This document shows positions 1-10,780 of a stretch of 64,000 nucleotides of DNA, piece after piece (positions within the stretch are counted from its first letter, which is position 1; every line of letters starts with the position of its first letter). The position numbers and the translations under genes were made by a program. The notes beneath the pieces were generated by a model, which worked only from the letters and a program-made list of their open reading frames with translations, was not told the DNA's origin and did not search any database. The DNA comes from Pestalotiopsis fici W106-1 (taxonomy: Eukaryota > Ascomycota > Sordariomycetes > Amphisphaeriales > Sporocadaceae), in contig NW_006917102.1 in NCBI RefSeq assembly GCF_000516985.1, positions 434,001 to 498,000 on the forward strand, given 5' to 3'.

Positions 1-20
1 GGTTCTGTAGTTGAAGGTTT

Positions 21-51
21 AGCTCCGGCGACGCCGGAGCTGCTCTAGAGC
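21..51. repeat. GC-rich perfect palindromes
   Basis: A perfect inverted repeat with arms AGCTCCGGCG and CGCCGGAGCT around a single A occupies 21-41. It is followed at once by the palindrome GCTCTAGAGC at 42-51. A related CCGGCGATGCCGG core followed by AGCTGCTCT lies at 1360-1393, just upstream of the NLR. The function is unknown. It could be the end of a miniature element, a transcription-factor site or a hairpin. Confidence 0.6.
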
Positions 52-1359
52 ACCGGCAGCGCTCTGGGGATAAATAGCAGGATCACAGCAGGTGATTTAG
101 AGGGCAGAGATCAGTCTTGAATACACACAACCCCTATTATCACCATTACCTGGATCCTTCACTCTGTTGCTACAAGGCCCTGACACAGTTGGTCTAGAAT
201 CTGGCCGGTCCTGGCCAATGTCTTCTTCAGCGTACCACTTCCATTGTCGTCTTTTCTTATAATTATCATCTTTACAGACTTAGGTACTCCTTTCACTTTC
301 CATCATCACGGAGAAGGACGGCTTTGTCTGCTCCTAGGCGCCTTCGTGCCTCCAGCCGTATCAAAATGTTACAAACATGCAAACCCACATCCTTGCAGGA
401 ATGATTGAAGGAAGAAGGAAAGTGACGAAGGCGCAGGAACCAGGCCGACAGGATGGCCAGGATCCCCGTGATCTTGTCAGCGTCTACCACCAGCTGCTGC
501 CAGCTGCTTCGCAGGTTGACAGTCTTGGCCTCCGGTGATGTTGGGCTCTTAAAGCCCTGGCATCGGCAGGTAGCCCTACAAATTAGCGCGGCTCTCTGGA
601 GACAACAATCTTTGCCTAACCATGGGTGTATACTTTGTTCGGCGGCGCGGCACATGATGTACACAGCGGCACACGGGTGGGACGACACATTTTACTGATA
701 CTCCAGTGCCAGATTCCAATATAACACTTGTATTCATCTACTTAAAAATCTCCAGTAAGACTATGAATATAGAATTATAATTTTTACAATATAGGTCAAG
801 TGCGATTTGAGTGAGAAACGCTTTATTGAAAATACCTAACTATGTACTAATCATACATGGGGATTAGTGGGGGTGCACGTCTCTTAGCGATACGTAGTCT
901 GCATCGCAACAGCGGATCTGGACAACTAATTTTCATAGAAATAATACATACTGCTGCCTAGTCCATTCAAGCGCAATATCGCAATAAAAACGCCTTACCT
1001 AATCTTCTTTATTTCAGCCAAGACTGAATGTGGCAGAGTAGCTGCTGTACAACCATTCATGCGTGCATCGCCTCCTCAACTGACCTGTCTTCCAAACGGG
1101 ATTGGTACGGTTTCTACATTTTTTTGGGCTCCAGGCTCCGGGTAACCCTCGGGCCTGCATCATCATGTGATGTATTTTCACTGCTTTCTTAGTTCATCGC
1201 AATCTTGCGGGGGCCCAGCCTTTTGACCTTGTCATGATTCCACCCAACTGGCTGCGGTAGTTTTAGAATCAATCCGGACACAATTCCATCGTCTGAATGA
1301 CCTATACTAGGCCTGCGACACTAAATTTCTCTCTGACCTGTGACAATTACTGAACCAAG

Positions 1360-1397
1360 GCCGGCGATGCCGGCTTCCAACTGCCAGCTGCTCTGAG
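1360..1397. repeat. GC-rich inverted repeat upstream of the NLR
   Basis: GCCGGC-GAT-GCCGGC at 1360-1374 is a perfect 6-bp-arm hairpin. About 12 bases later comes AGCTGCTCTGAGA, resembling AGCTGCTCTAGAG after the palindrome at 21-41. It lies 36-73 bases before the NLR start codon at 1433, so it would fall in the promoter or 5' UTR. Confidence 0.5.
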
Positions 1398-1432
1398 ATC
1401 AACCCTCCCGCAGCAACCTCGTGAGGCTAGGC

Positions 1433-4400
1433 ATGGAACCTCCGCAAAACTTCCCGTTGCAAAGAACATCTGCGGATGCATTTCGCAATAATTCATCAAG
1501 CACCTTCAATGGCGCCGGCATTTCGAACCCGAATGGCACATTTGTCGTGGGGGGCGACATGAATATCCTCTCAAATGCCGCCCCACAGCCAACCGATCCA
1601 GAAAAAGAAAAGCAAGAGAAGAGACAGAAACTCCTCGAGTCCTTGCGATTCGACCAGATTGATGCACGACAAGACAGCATCGAAAATTCCCATGCCAAGA
1701 CGTGTCGCTGGTTCCTGGACACCGATGTATACAAGATGTGGGCAGAAACGGGCTCATCTCACGCCAACAACTTTCTATGGATCAAGGGCAAGCCAGGAGC
1801 TGGGAAGTCAACGCTCATGAAGTTTCTGTACGATCAGATTCGCGCCCAAACACACCGAAAGAAATGCAATGACATCTTAATTTCCTTCTTCTTCAACGCC
1901 CGGGGCCACGGATTGGAAAAGTCAACTCTCGGTCTGTATCGCTCGTTGCTATGGCAGCTACTTGACAAAAGGCCTGATTTGCAGCAAGTCTTGGACGAAT
2001 TGCGGCCAGGCTTCCATTGGACCTCTGAGTCTCTCAAGTCTCGGCTTGATGAAGCTATACAAAAGTTGGGGGGAACCCCCATTTTCTTTTTGATTGATGC
2101 GCTGGACGAGTGCGACCAAGACCAGATACGCGATATGGTCCCATTCCTGGAGGCTCTCGTCGTCGAGCAGAGCTCACTGCACGTCTGCTTCGCCAGTAGA
2201 CATTACCCTCATATTACTGTTCAGACAGCCCTTGATATCATTCTCGAAGAACGCGACGGCCATGAGCAGGATATCTCGACGTACCTGACCAGTGCGCTGC
2301 GGATCAAGCCCAACGAGCTTGCCGAACAGTTACGTACGGAGATACAAGAGAAAGCGCACGGTGTTTTCATTTGGGTTGTACTTGTGGTGAAGATTCTGAA
2401 CAAAGAGTACGATGCTGGGCGCAAGTATAGCCTTCGAGAACGGCTACAAGAGCTCCCTAGTGATCTTCACCACCTATTCCGAGATATTTTGACCCGTGAT
2501 AGCAACAACCGAGCAGGTCTTCTTCTGTGTATCCAATGGGTCTTGTTCGCCAAGGAACCGCTCACCCCACGACAGTTACACCTCGCGATTTTGTCCGGCA
2601 CGGAGCCGGAATTTCTCCCTCGCTGCCACTCCGAACTCATTTTGGAAGACGACGTGCAAAAATACATCTTAGACAACTCAAAGGGGCTTGCTGAGTCAAC
2701 TCGATCCGAGGTTCCGACGGTCCAGTTCATTCATGAATCGGTTAGAGACTTTTTGCTCAAAGGGAAGGGCCTCGGTGAATTGTTCAATGGCCCTGAGCCA
2801 AATATCCACGGGGAAAGCCACGAAGCGCTTAAGAACTGTTGTCTAACATACTTGGGCATGGAACCACTTGTTGAACTCGACAAATACTCTTGTAGCGAAG
2901 CCCTTCAGGCATTTCCATTTCTAGAGTATGCTCATTCCAGAGTCCTACACCATGCTGACAAAGCCGGGCAAAATGGCATCGGTCAGGAACAGTTCCTTTC
3001 CATCTTCTCACGGAGACAATGGGTGAAACAGCACAATCTTCTAGAAAAGGCTGGGTTGCGCCGATACACACCCAACGCGAGTCTCCTGTACATCTTGGCG
3101 GAATCGGGTCTGTCAGAACTGATTCGTGCCCACTCATGCCGCCAGTCTTGTTTCGAGATTGAGGGCGAGCGCTATAGGGTACCGATTCTGGCGGCACAAG
3201 CTTCGAGTCATGAGATAGCTGTGCAGGTGATGCTCGAGCTCCAAGCTGAACGAATTCCGGGTTTTGATTTTGCGGACTTCTGCAAACGGTTTAAATTAGC
3301 TGGAAGACCAAAGTCACTTCGTTTGAGTCGATCTTACGAATTTTCGCAAGGACGGAAGTTACTTGAGGAGCTCATCGAATACGCAGACAACCAAGTTTTA
3401 CTATTCTTCCTTGAAACAACAGGGGAATACTCACAGTACACTGCCTCAACGCCAGACGAACTATTTCTTCTCGCTTGTGCACATCAAAAATTCGATTCAG
3501 CCAAGTTCCTTGTTCAGCATTGCGCCAGTCGAACGAATGCTGGTGGTGTAAATACGCCATTGCACCACGCTTTAGCACATAGAGCTCTCGAAATGATCGT
3601 ATTCCTTGCCTATCGTGGGATTGGCCTATCGGCTACCGACAAGTATGGCGATACACCAATTCACATAGCTATTGAAAACGATTACTTTGAAGTGGTCCAG
3701 CTGCTTCTTCAAAATGGTGCTGATCCATCGGTTGCCGGCAATAATGGCAATACACCGTTATATCAAGCTNNNNNNNNNNNNNNNNNNNNNNNNNNNNNNN
3801 NNNNNNNNNNNNNNNNNNNNNNNNNNNNNNNNNNNNNNNNNNNNNNNNNNNNNNNNNNNNNNNNNNNNNATTGAAAGCCGTCACTTGGAAATAGCTAAGC
3901 TGCTTCTTGAATACGGTGCTGATTTATCGGCTGCTAATGAAGACGGCAATACACCATTGCACCGAGCTATTTCTAAAGGTGACTTTGAAATGGCTAGGCT
4001 GTTTCTTGATCGTGGTGCTGATTTCTCGGCTCCCAGCAAGTACGGCAATACACCATTGCACCAAGCTGTTTATAGCGGTCACTTTGAAATGGCTAAGCTG
4101 CTTCTTGATCTTGGTGCTGATATATCGGCTGCTATCGATAATGGCAATACACCATTGCACCAAGCTGCTTATAGCGGTCACTTTGAAATGGCTAAGTTGC
4201 TTCTTGGTTATGGTGCCAACATATCGGCTACCAACAAACAGGGAGAGACTCCATTACATCGAGCATGCTATAACGCCTGCGGCCATAATCATACAAAAAT
4301 CGCCGGGCTACTCATCGACCATGGTGCCGATCCATCAGCCACTACTGGTAATGGAGAAACACCATTACATCACCTTGTGGATTCACATTTGTTTGGGTAC

Positions 4401-4577
4401 ATGAAAGAGCGTCTGGAAACTGCAAAGCTTCTTGTAGACTCTGGTGTTGATGTTTCAGCTCCAGACAATAATGGACGGACACCTCTACATTTGACTTTGA
4501 ACCGAGGCTTGACGGATATATCTGACTTCCTTCAATCATGTGGCTCTGAGTCGTCTGCTGCTGATCGTCGGTATTAA
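1433..4577 (+). CDS. NACHT-ankyrin NLR-like protein (broken by an assembly gap)
   Basis: A fungal NOD-like receptor (STAND NTPase), a family tied to heterokaryon incompatibility and innate-immunity-like cell death. The frame opens at a GTG (1421), so the first ATG, 1433, is taken as the start. Residues 19-47 are rich in Asn, Gly and Ser and resemble amyloid signalling motifs. A linker helix follows, then NACHT with Walker A GKPGAGKST (residues 119-127) and Walker B FFLIDALDEC (about 217-227). A helical region ends in FIHESVRDFLL, and ankyrin repeats run from about 3552 to the stop at 4575-4577. 100 Ns (3770-3869) interrupt the ankyrin array. Both flanks stop exactly on codon boundaries, so the apparent frame change is an artefact of the gap. 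No intron is needed. Family assignment is firm; protein length is unknown. Confidence 0.88.
3552..4550 (+). repeat. Ankyrin repeat array, 99-bp period
   Basis: Ankyrin units of 33 codons, each starting GxTPLHxA, with about three units before the gap and seven after it. The units around 4045-4240 are near-identical at DNA level: two copies share GGCAATACACCATTGCACCA and then TATAGCGGTCACTTTGAAAT, differing by very few bases. The outer units (3540-3730 and 4240-4550) are much more diverged, and two near the end carry 4-7 residue insertions. High identity in the middle is typical of repeats under recent duplication or gene conversion, and explains why assembly failed here. Confidence 0.85.
3770..3869. 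other. Assembly gap (100 N)
   Basis: Exactly 100 N, the usual placeholder for a gap of unknown size. The left flank ends after codon GCT (A of GNTPLYQA) and the right flank begins with ATT (I of IESRHLEIA). The two halves make one perfect 33-residue ankyrin unit when placed side by side, so the missing DNA is probably zero or a multiple of 99 bp. Confidence 0.95.
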
Positions 4578-5140
4578 TCCGCAAGAAGTTGGCTACTGCG
4601 GTTACCGCGTAGCGTGTCGTAGCTTCAGCGCAAATGGCCTGCCCCAAGATTGCGTCGTGGGTTCACAAGGCATGATAAACTTCACCTCCACATATTTCGT
4701 GATCGCAATGCAGCTCTATAACCTCTAAGCTATGAAGTTTCATGTACAAATAGACCACCCAAACATCTGCATTGCGCAATCAAGGTACTACGGCGGTGCT
4801 GGATCAAAGTGTGTCGTTTACGGAGTGCAGAGCGGTGGCGCGGGCAACGGGCGGAAAGGTGCGACAAGACTTCGTTGTTGGCCCTGGGAGCTGGAGTTCC
4901 TCACATGAGGCCCGCGATTGCAGGGCCAATTTATGGGCTCTGCTTGCTAGTCAAAGTCAACGTCTCGTTTTCAATAGCGATCACCAACCTCGATGCATTT
5001 GCCAGAAAACATGCATCATCCATCCATGAGCGGGGCGTGATATGATCTTGCTGCTGTGCCGTAAAATGATTCCCGTTCTCTGCAGAGACAGCATCTCCGC
5101 ACCGCACATGTCCTCATTTCCTTAATTCAAAGGTGCCAAC
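4578..5140. other. Intergenic region after the NLR
   Basis: The 3' flank of the NLR gene and DNA leading to a P450 fragment. Open frames at 4772-5029 and 4809-5045 show no recognisable domain. Upstream P450 coding sequence could once have occupied 4800-5140, but no P450 motif is visible there. Confidence 0.45.
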
Positions 5141-5841
5141 TTCCGAGCTGCATGGTTGTTACAATAGCCGGCTCGGCCACGTAGGCGCCATTTTATTCTA
5201 TCTTTCTCGCCACGCAGTCGTCTATAAGTGCCTGGCGACGGATATCCGCGCCGCCTTCCCCAATAGTGAGTCCATCAAGAATGGGCCAAAGCTGTCCGGC
5301 TGCACTTACCTGCGTGCCGTGATTGACAGATCGCTCCGCATGGCGCCCTCCACCACTATTAAGGCCTGGCGCGAGGAGGACCCCAGTCTAAATCGACCGA
5401 GCCCTTTGTGGTCGACAGATATGTGGTAACCCGCGGCACCTATGTCGGCGTTAACGGCTACTGCTTGATGCACAACGAGGCCTATTTTCCGGAGCCGTGG
5501 ACCTTTCGACCGAACGCTGACTTGCCGGCGAAGACGCGGACAGCATGGCCGCGATGCGATCCGTCTTTGTCCCCTTTGCAGTGGGCTCTGCGTTGTGTCT
5601 AGGCAAAGGCTTGGCGTATCTCGAGATGAGCCTGGTGATAACCAAGAAGCTCTGGTACTTTGATTTTGAAAAGGCGGCAGGCAAATCAGGTGAGCTGGGC
5701 GGTGGTGATCCCCAGTCCAGCAGCAGGCCTCGTGTAGATGAGTTTCACTTGTACGATTCTCTGATTGCTGACCATGATGGCCCCAATCTGGTGTTTTCAC
5801 CCAGAGATACGTATTGGAAGGAGCTAGTACAGCGCGACTAG
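5141..5841 (+). pseudogene. Cytochrome P450 C-terminal fragment, frameshifted
   Basis: Decayed C-terminal half of a microsomal-type fungal P450. The pieces lie in order but in different frames. The I-helix IAGSAT is at 5164-5181. LFYLSRHAVVYKCLATDIRA and the K-helix region IDRSLRMAP are in the next frame. FVVDRYVV..GTYVGVNGY and the FPEPWTFRPN meander follow from about 5407 in a third register. The haem loop FAVGSALCLGKGLAYLE has its Cys codon at 5596-5598, and the tail runs to a TAG at 5839-5841. At least three frame changes (near 5181, 5400 and 5520-5545) destroy the frame. Key residues are also lost: the ExxR Glu reads Arg, and the conserved Arg two residues before the haem Cys reads Ala. 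The N-terminal half is missing. It is a non-functional relic, perhaps of a secondary-metabolite pathway. Confidence 0.8.
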
Positions 5842-6531
5842 ACGTAGGAAGTTTTGTTTGATACTCGGTGGCATGTCGCCGAGACTTGCCTTACGTGGAT
5901 TTATGACAGCGATATTGACTTGTACCGGTTTCAATATATTGGGGCATGAACTCCTCAATGTTGCTTGTATCGAAAGCTTCAGAGGGAAATTTCGCTACCG
6001 TCTTAGGGCGCAGCGTTGTGGATCACTTGATAGTGGCCGTAGACCCGTATTTACAAGCCACGCTCAATGTTTCCGCCTCGAAGTATTTATATGCCTAGGT
6101 AGGTATTCAAGCATGACGAAGCAAAAGGCCCAATCAGAAAACCCAAACTATGAGTTTCTTCATAATTCAGCGACTGATCTATGCATTTGCATACAATTTT
6201 GCTAAGATTCTCTCACTTCATGCCCTGCTCAACTTAGCCGTTGAGCAATATTAATTGTGGCCCAGGAACGCAAATGTGAAGTGGCAGCCAATGTGTCCCA
6301 CACTCCACGGTGTGTTGTCAATGTGGATAGTACGCGGGCTTCCAGGGATCGCCGGGTGCCACCAACACCGCATGATCGTGTAAAAAGAATAGGAGATCAA
6401 GTATTTATACCATGTAGATACTGACACCCAATAGTGTCAGTTCAAGTTGATGCCAGCTTGTTGAACAAATGTTTGCAAAGACTTGAGTCGCGCAAAAGAC
6501 GGAATTATACTAGCTTAAACCTGTTACCGCT
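5842..6531. other. Intergenic region, promoter side of the HET gene
   Basis: No gene recognised. The open frame at 5858-6205 lacks any known motif. The last 150 bases before the ATG at 6532 are the likely promoter and leader of the HET-domain gene. A TATTTATA-like AT-rich stretch lies near 6400. Confidence 0.4.
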
Positions 6532-8607
6532 ATGGCCGAGGAACATCGCAAGCACCTCTTCTGCCTTCGAGAAATAATCTCATCAGTAAAAGGACACAAA
6601 CGCCAAAGACATGGAGGTCACCACCACAGGCGTAGAAAGTTGTGGCGAGGCCGTCATGAAACGGAAAGCAGCTCGTCCATCTCCAGCGACCCTCCAGAAG
6701 ACCCCATTACGGCCCCAGAAGAGCCTCCCTCGGCTCGTACAGAAGAACCTTCTCCCGGTCTCCCGGAAAGCAAAAATTCACCATCGGGTCATGGCGATGA
6801 CCAGGCCTCGGAGCCAGAAATCGAGGAACCTTTCCCAGGTCTTGCAGAGATTCCAGGGCTTCTAACAAATTGCTTCCAAAAGCACAACAAATCATACCTT
6901 GGCTACGCAAGCTGCAAGAAGCTCAATGGTCCCTATATCGAGATTACTCTCATCGACTGCGAGTACCGCCAATTGATCACCACGCAGTCCTCCATCCCAT
7001 ATGTGGCACTGAGCTATGTCTGGGGTCCGAATACGAAAGTTGTCCCACTAGTCGAAGGGCAGAAGCTTGCCCAAAGAGTATCCCGCTCCATAGAGGATGC
7101 AATGGTCGCGACGCAGTACTTAGGGATGCGGTACCTGTGGGCGGACCAGTACTGCATCAATCAGGAGAATTTGGCAATCAAGCAACGGCAGATTGACGAG
7201 ATGCACGAGGTTTACAGTCACGCCGAGCTGACCATTATAGCCGCCGTGGGCGGCGATGCCGAGGCCGGATTGGCGCCTCTATGCTCACCATCGGAGGCCG
7301 GAACGTCCTGGTATAATGTCGACACAGATAGCTCTGCGAGCCTCTCCTCGGCTGACACCAATGCCAAGGACGAGCGACTCGCCTCGGCGCTCGACGCCAT
7401 TGCCGGCTCCGTTTGGAACACGCGCGGATGGACGTACCAAGAGTCGTACGTGTCGCGCCGCATCCTTGCCTTCCACGCCCGCGGGATCTACTACGAGTGC
7501 AGCGCTATGGCCCCGTTCTACCTTGAGCAGACCGAGGTTTCAGAGACCCTGCGAGCCAGTGATAGGTTTTGGACCGGCAGGTCGCTCGCCAATGGACCAA
7601 CCCAGCGAGCCTTTGCCACGGGGCCTTGGATAGAAATACTCAGCTGGTTGGCGTATCTAGTGGGCGCGTACTCGCGCAGAAACTTGACCAAGTCAGAAGA
7701 TGCACTAAATGCATTTGGGGCCGTGCTCAACAACTTTGACGGATTGGAATGGTGCCCGTTTGCGGACATGGACGAGTGGCGCGACCGCGATGAGCGATGG
7801 TGTATCGGCATCGTGCAAGGTCTGCCCTTTCATTACAAGCCAGATGAGTAGGACATCATGGGATGGGACGTGATGAACGCAAAGCTCAACACCTCGGGGC
7901 TCTGCTGGCACCACGGCGTAGAGGGTAACTCACGCAGACAGGGCTTCCCGTCATGGTCATGGGTGGGGTGGCATGGAGCGGTGTCGTGGACTCTGCCCTA
8001 TGGGTCTGCTGAAGACGGCGAGAAGACAGTCTTTCAGCTGGAGGTGGCTGGCTTCCGGGCCGGGGTTGGTGAAGAGAGAATGGACCTAGGTGAAGCTCGT
8101 AGGGCTAAGTCGGGTCCCCTTGTGCTGAACCTTGCCTCAGTCGCGATCCCAGCATCCGCTTTTGCGTTGAAAGATGTCGAGGGAACTGATGGAAGGCACG
8201 ATAATGACACCATCTCCATGTATGGTTGTCCCATGCCGTGGGGTGCGGACGAGTCTGTCACAAACGCTACCGAAACGCGCTGGACACTTCAGAGGAGCTA
8301 TCTAAGTCACGCCAATGGTACGCGAAAAGCCTCCCGCCAAACCCTGAGGCAGGGACTGCAAGAAGGCACCTTCAAGCTGATGCTGGTCCATGTGTATCGG
8401 GATTCAGATGAACGCCTCAGGTTCCAGGCCTGGATTTTACAAAAGACTTCCGATCACAAAGGGGAATCGTGTTATGAACGTGTAGGTGGTGTAAATCACA
8501 TAGTATTAGCCAATGGGCCGGCTACGGAGGAGGAGCGAGATACATTTCAAGGCTCTTTGTATAAGCTTGTGAAAGGTGATGAGTTCGAGATGTTCGATAT
8601 CTGCTAA
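6532..8607 (+). pseudogene. HET-domain protein interrupted by one in-frame TAG
   Basis: HET domain proteins execute or regulate vegetative incompatibility cell death in filamentous fungi. ATG 6532 opens a low-complexity Ser/Pro/Glu-rich N-terminus with a His/Arg tract. The HET domain follows at about residues 157-305, with VALSYVWGP, RYLWADQYCINQEN, QRQIDEMHEVYSHAELTIIA and WNTRGWTYQE. Codon 440 (7849-7851) is TAG. The same frame then continues without interruption to TAA at 8605-8607 and includes FPSWSWVGWHG, a conserved C-terminal motif of these proteins. Without the stop the product would be 691 residues. CAG to TAG is the simplest origin. The truncated product keeps the whole HET domain, so it may still act. 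An intron that removes the stop was considered, but no good donor or acceptor fits. Confidence 0.85.
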
Positions 8608-9343
8608 TAGGTATAGACGGGCAGTCGTCGGTGTTGAGTAGCTCCTTCACACTGGCAAGGCGCAGCCACTGCATCGCGATGACAAGAACTTCCATGGAGA
8701 ACACAAAGACCAGACCGCTACTGGATGTCACCTCATGCAGATGTTTGCATAGGTTTCTTGATCGCTGGAGTCAACTCCAATGAGGAGAATGGAGCCACGC
8801 AGGTCATCCCAGGCAGCCATCTCTGGATAGATAATAGGCCACCAAAAGTGCGTTGACTGTTCTGATTCTCTCTCTAAAACTCGAAGGTAATTCGCTGACT
8901 GTATTGGCTCAGCTCGAGGACGCCTACGTAGCGACGATAAATCGTGGTGATGCTCTCTGCTTTCTGGGGAGCATATATCACGCCGGGGGCGAGAATCGAA
9001 CAGTTGATCAGAGGAGAACAATTCATAGTATGTTCTTCACAAGAGGATACTACAGACAAGAGGTATGCCCATTGCACCTGAAAAACTTACCATAATGCTA
9101 TAGATATCTTTTCGTTCTAACATTAACGTCTGCCATCCAAAAGGAGATACAATGCTTATTCATTCGAAAGACGAGGTCTTGTCTTAGATACCTCAGGTTC
9201 AACAGCTTATGGGTTACCATATTTCAAGCCCGAACTGCGGCTATATTGATTTTGTCAGCGCAGTAGACTATATGTCGGGAGCTCATCTGAAAAATGAGGT
9301 CCTTGTTGACCTAGATCCCGATGACGAAGAAACGGCAGAATGA
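8608..9343 (+). pseudogene. Phytanoyl-CoA dioxygenase-like (PhyH) fragment
   Basis: A relic of a Fe(II)/2-oxoglutarate dioxygenase of the PhyH family, a group common in fungal secondary metabolism. In order and in shifting frames: VLSSSFTL, then KAQPLHRDDKNFH with the iron-binding HxD (His-Arg-Asp, about 8670), then NGATQVIPGSHLW (8790-8826). LEDAYVATINRGDALCFLGS and IYHAGGENRT (second iron His and the 2-oxoglutarate Arg region) lie at 8914-9000. A possible intron starts at 9062. The C-terminal stretch ends VLVDLDPDDEETAE with TGA at 9341-9343. Frame changes and an in-frame TAG before the last segment break it, and the N-terminus is absent. It begins directly after the HET stop on the same strand. 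Confidence 0.8.
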
Positions 9344-10752
9344 GACGAGAATGCAGAGTTTCACAGGCTTTTAGTTATTATATCACGTAGGCTAACTAAA
9401 TTATTCATTCTAGAATAACTCAGTGTTTATATGACAGTACGTAGGTAGTAGCATCCACCGCAGATCACCTGCTCGGGTATATTAGATAGCTCTTCAGCGC
9501 ATCTCTTTTGTAGCTTTATAGGATTAACTCAATCTATTTTCGTTGCGTTTACGATTACTTAGTCCCCTTCTTTATTGGCTCAGGTGAGATATCGTTTGCC
9601 TTTCTTTGTTACATATAGCCCCACGACTAGGTAGGTGGTAGGCCGTCGCCGTGCACTCTGTCCAGCGCTTGCTCTCGCTAGCAATTGCATTCTTCTAGCT
9701 AGTGGTTGGGGCTGTGCCAGGAAGGCAAGAACCCGGCACGAATGAGTACCGGGAGCATGGGATAACAGTTGCGGTAGATGGCCTAGCTTTAACAACCTTT
9801 TTTGCTCCGCAACCACACAAGAAATCATCTTTCATCATAGGGGATTTCCCAGTGTTCCCCCATTGCGAATTGCCTTCCCACGAATCTGCAACTACTAGTG
9901 CTAGTATACGGAATACTTACATATGCGCTATTTAGCGTTTCCATCAAAGCCTCATTCTAACGCCTGCTGTCTTATTGAACAGGACAGAAATTATGGGGCT
10001 TTTCGATCGTACGAGATATGCTCGTGGACGAGATGCTTATCGGGGTATACGTACTCATTGGGAAGGCATGAGTATCATCATTAGTAGGGATACCTTTGCA
10101 TGAATTAAATTAGTTATACGATTCTTTAAAGTGATAAAAGTAGGACATGAGGGAAAAGCCAGCCAAAACGCGTTCAACTGTTATAATTACCGGCATTTTC
10201 ACAAAAACACTTGAATATACATATCATCACCGCATGATCCCGATATATACGGTGTTATGCTTGAGGGACATCTCAGTAAACGTGAAAGCACTGTACCAGG
10301 CACCCGTGATGATACGCTGAAGTATGTGGCTATCCGCGTACAGCCTCAAGGAGGCTGTTAGTTCAACGGGAAGGGCTTTCTATCCCGTTTGTGTGCACGT
10401 TAGAATTTTGAACTTAGAAGACTATCTTTAATATTATCTTCATTTCTTCAATACGGTCGTATCACGTGAGTGTTGTATTGAGCATGCCCTCTCTACCCAT
10501 GGGTTGGCCCCACGCCAATCTCTCATAGTGTGTCAAGAGCGCACGGACCATCACTGTGTTGGTCTTTCAGCCCAACACCTTAGCTGCCCATCTTCTCGTA
10601 TAAAGCTGCGTAGGCTCTCTTGATGTTTGTTGCGCGATGGACGCTCGAGTCGAAGACAACGAGTTTCCTGCTAATCAAAGAGATACAAGCCGTTTTCGGG
10701 TCTTGCCCTAAAACATAAAAGGCAGGAATAGTCGTAGGTTATCGAGTTACTA
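9344..10752. other. Intergenic region to the island border
   Basis: Nothing recognised. Open frames at 9580-9828 and 9702-9935 are short, overlap on opposite strands and show no motif. Base composition falls gradually, then switches abruptly at about 10750 into the RIP-mutated block. Confidence 0.45.
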
Positions 10753-10780
10753 GCTGACCCTGTCAGCCAGATTTTTTTTG

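Larger units (their letters stand above)
1..1432. other. Intergenic region left of the NLR gene
   Basis: No convincing gene is visible. The open frames here (for example minus strand 293-688 and plus strand 453-698) have no recognisable motif and overlap each other. The stretch has ordinary base composition. Its only structured sequence is two GC-rich palindromic motifs, at 21-51 and 1360-1397, listed separately. The right end is the probable promoter and 5' UTR of the NLR gene that starts at 1433. Confidence 0.5.

Noticed and set aside
1421..1432. NLR start at 1421
   Set aside because: The codon there is GTG, which is not a credible start in a fungus. The first ATG in frame is at 1433.
3672..3960. 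Apparent frameshift in the NLR gene across the gap
   Set aside because: The two halves differ in frame only because the placeholder has 100 bases. Both flanks end on codon boundaries and form a complete ankyrin unit.
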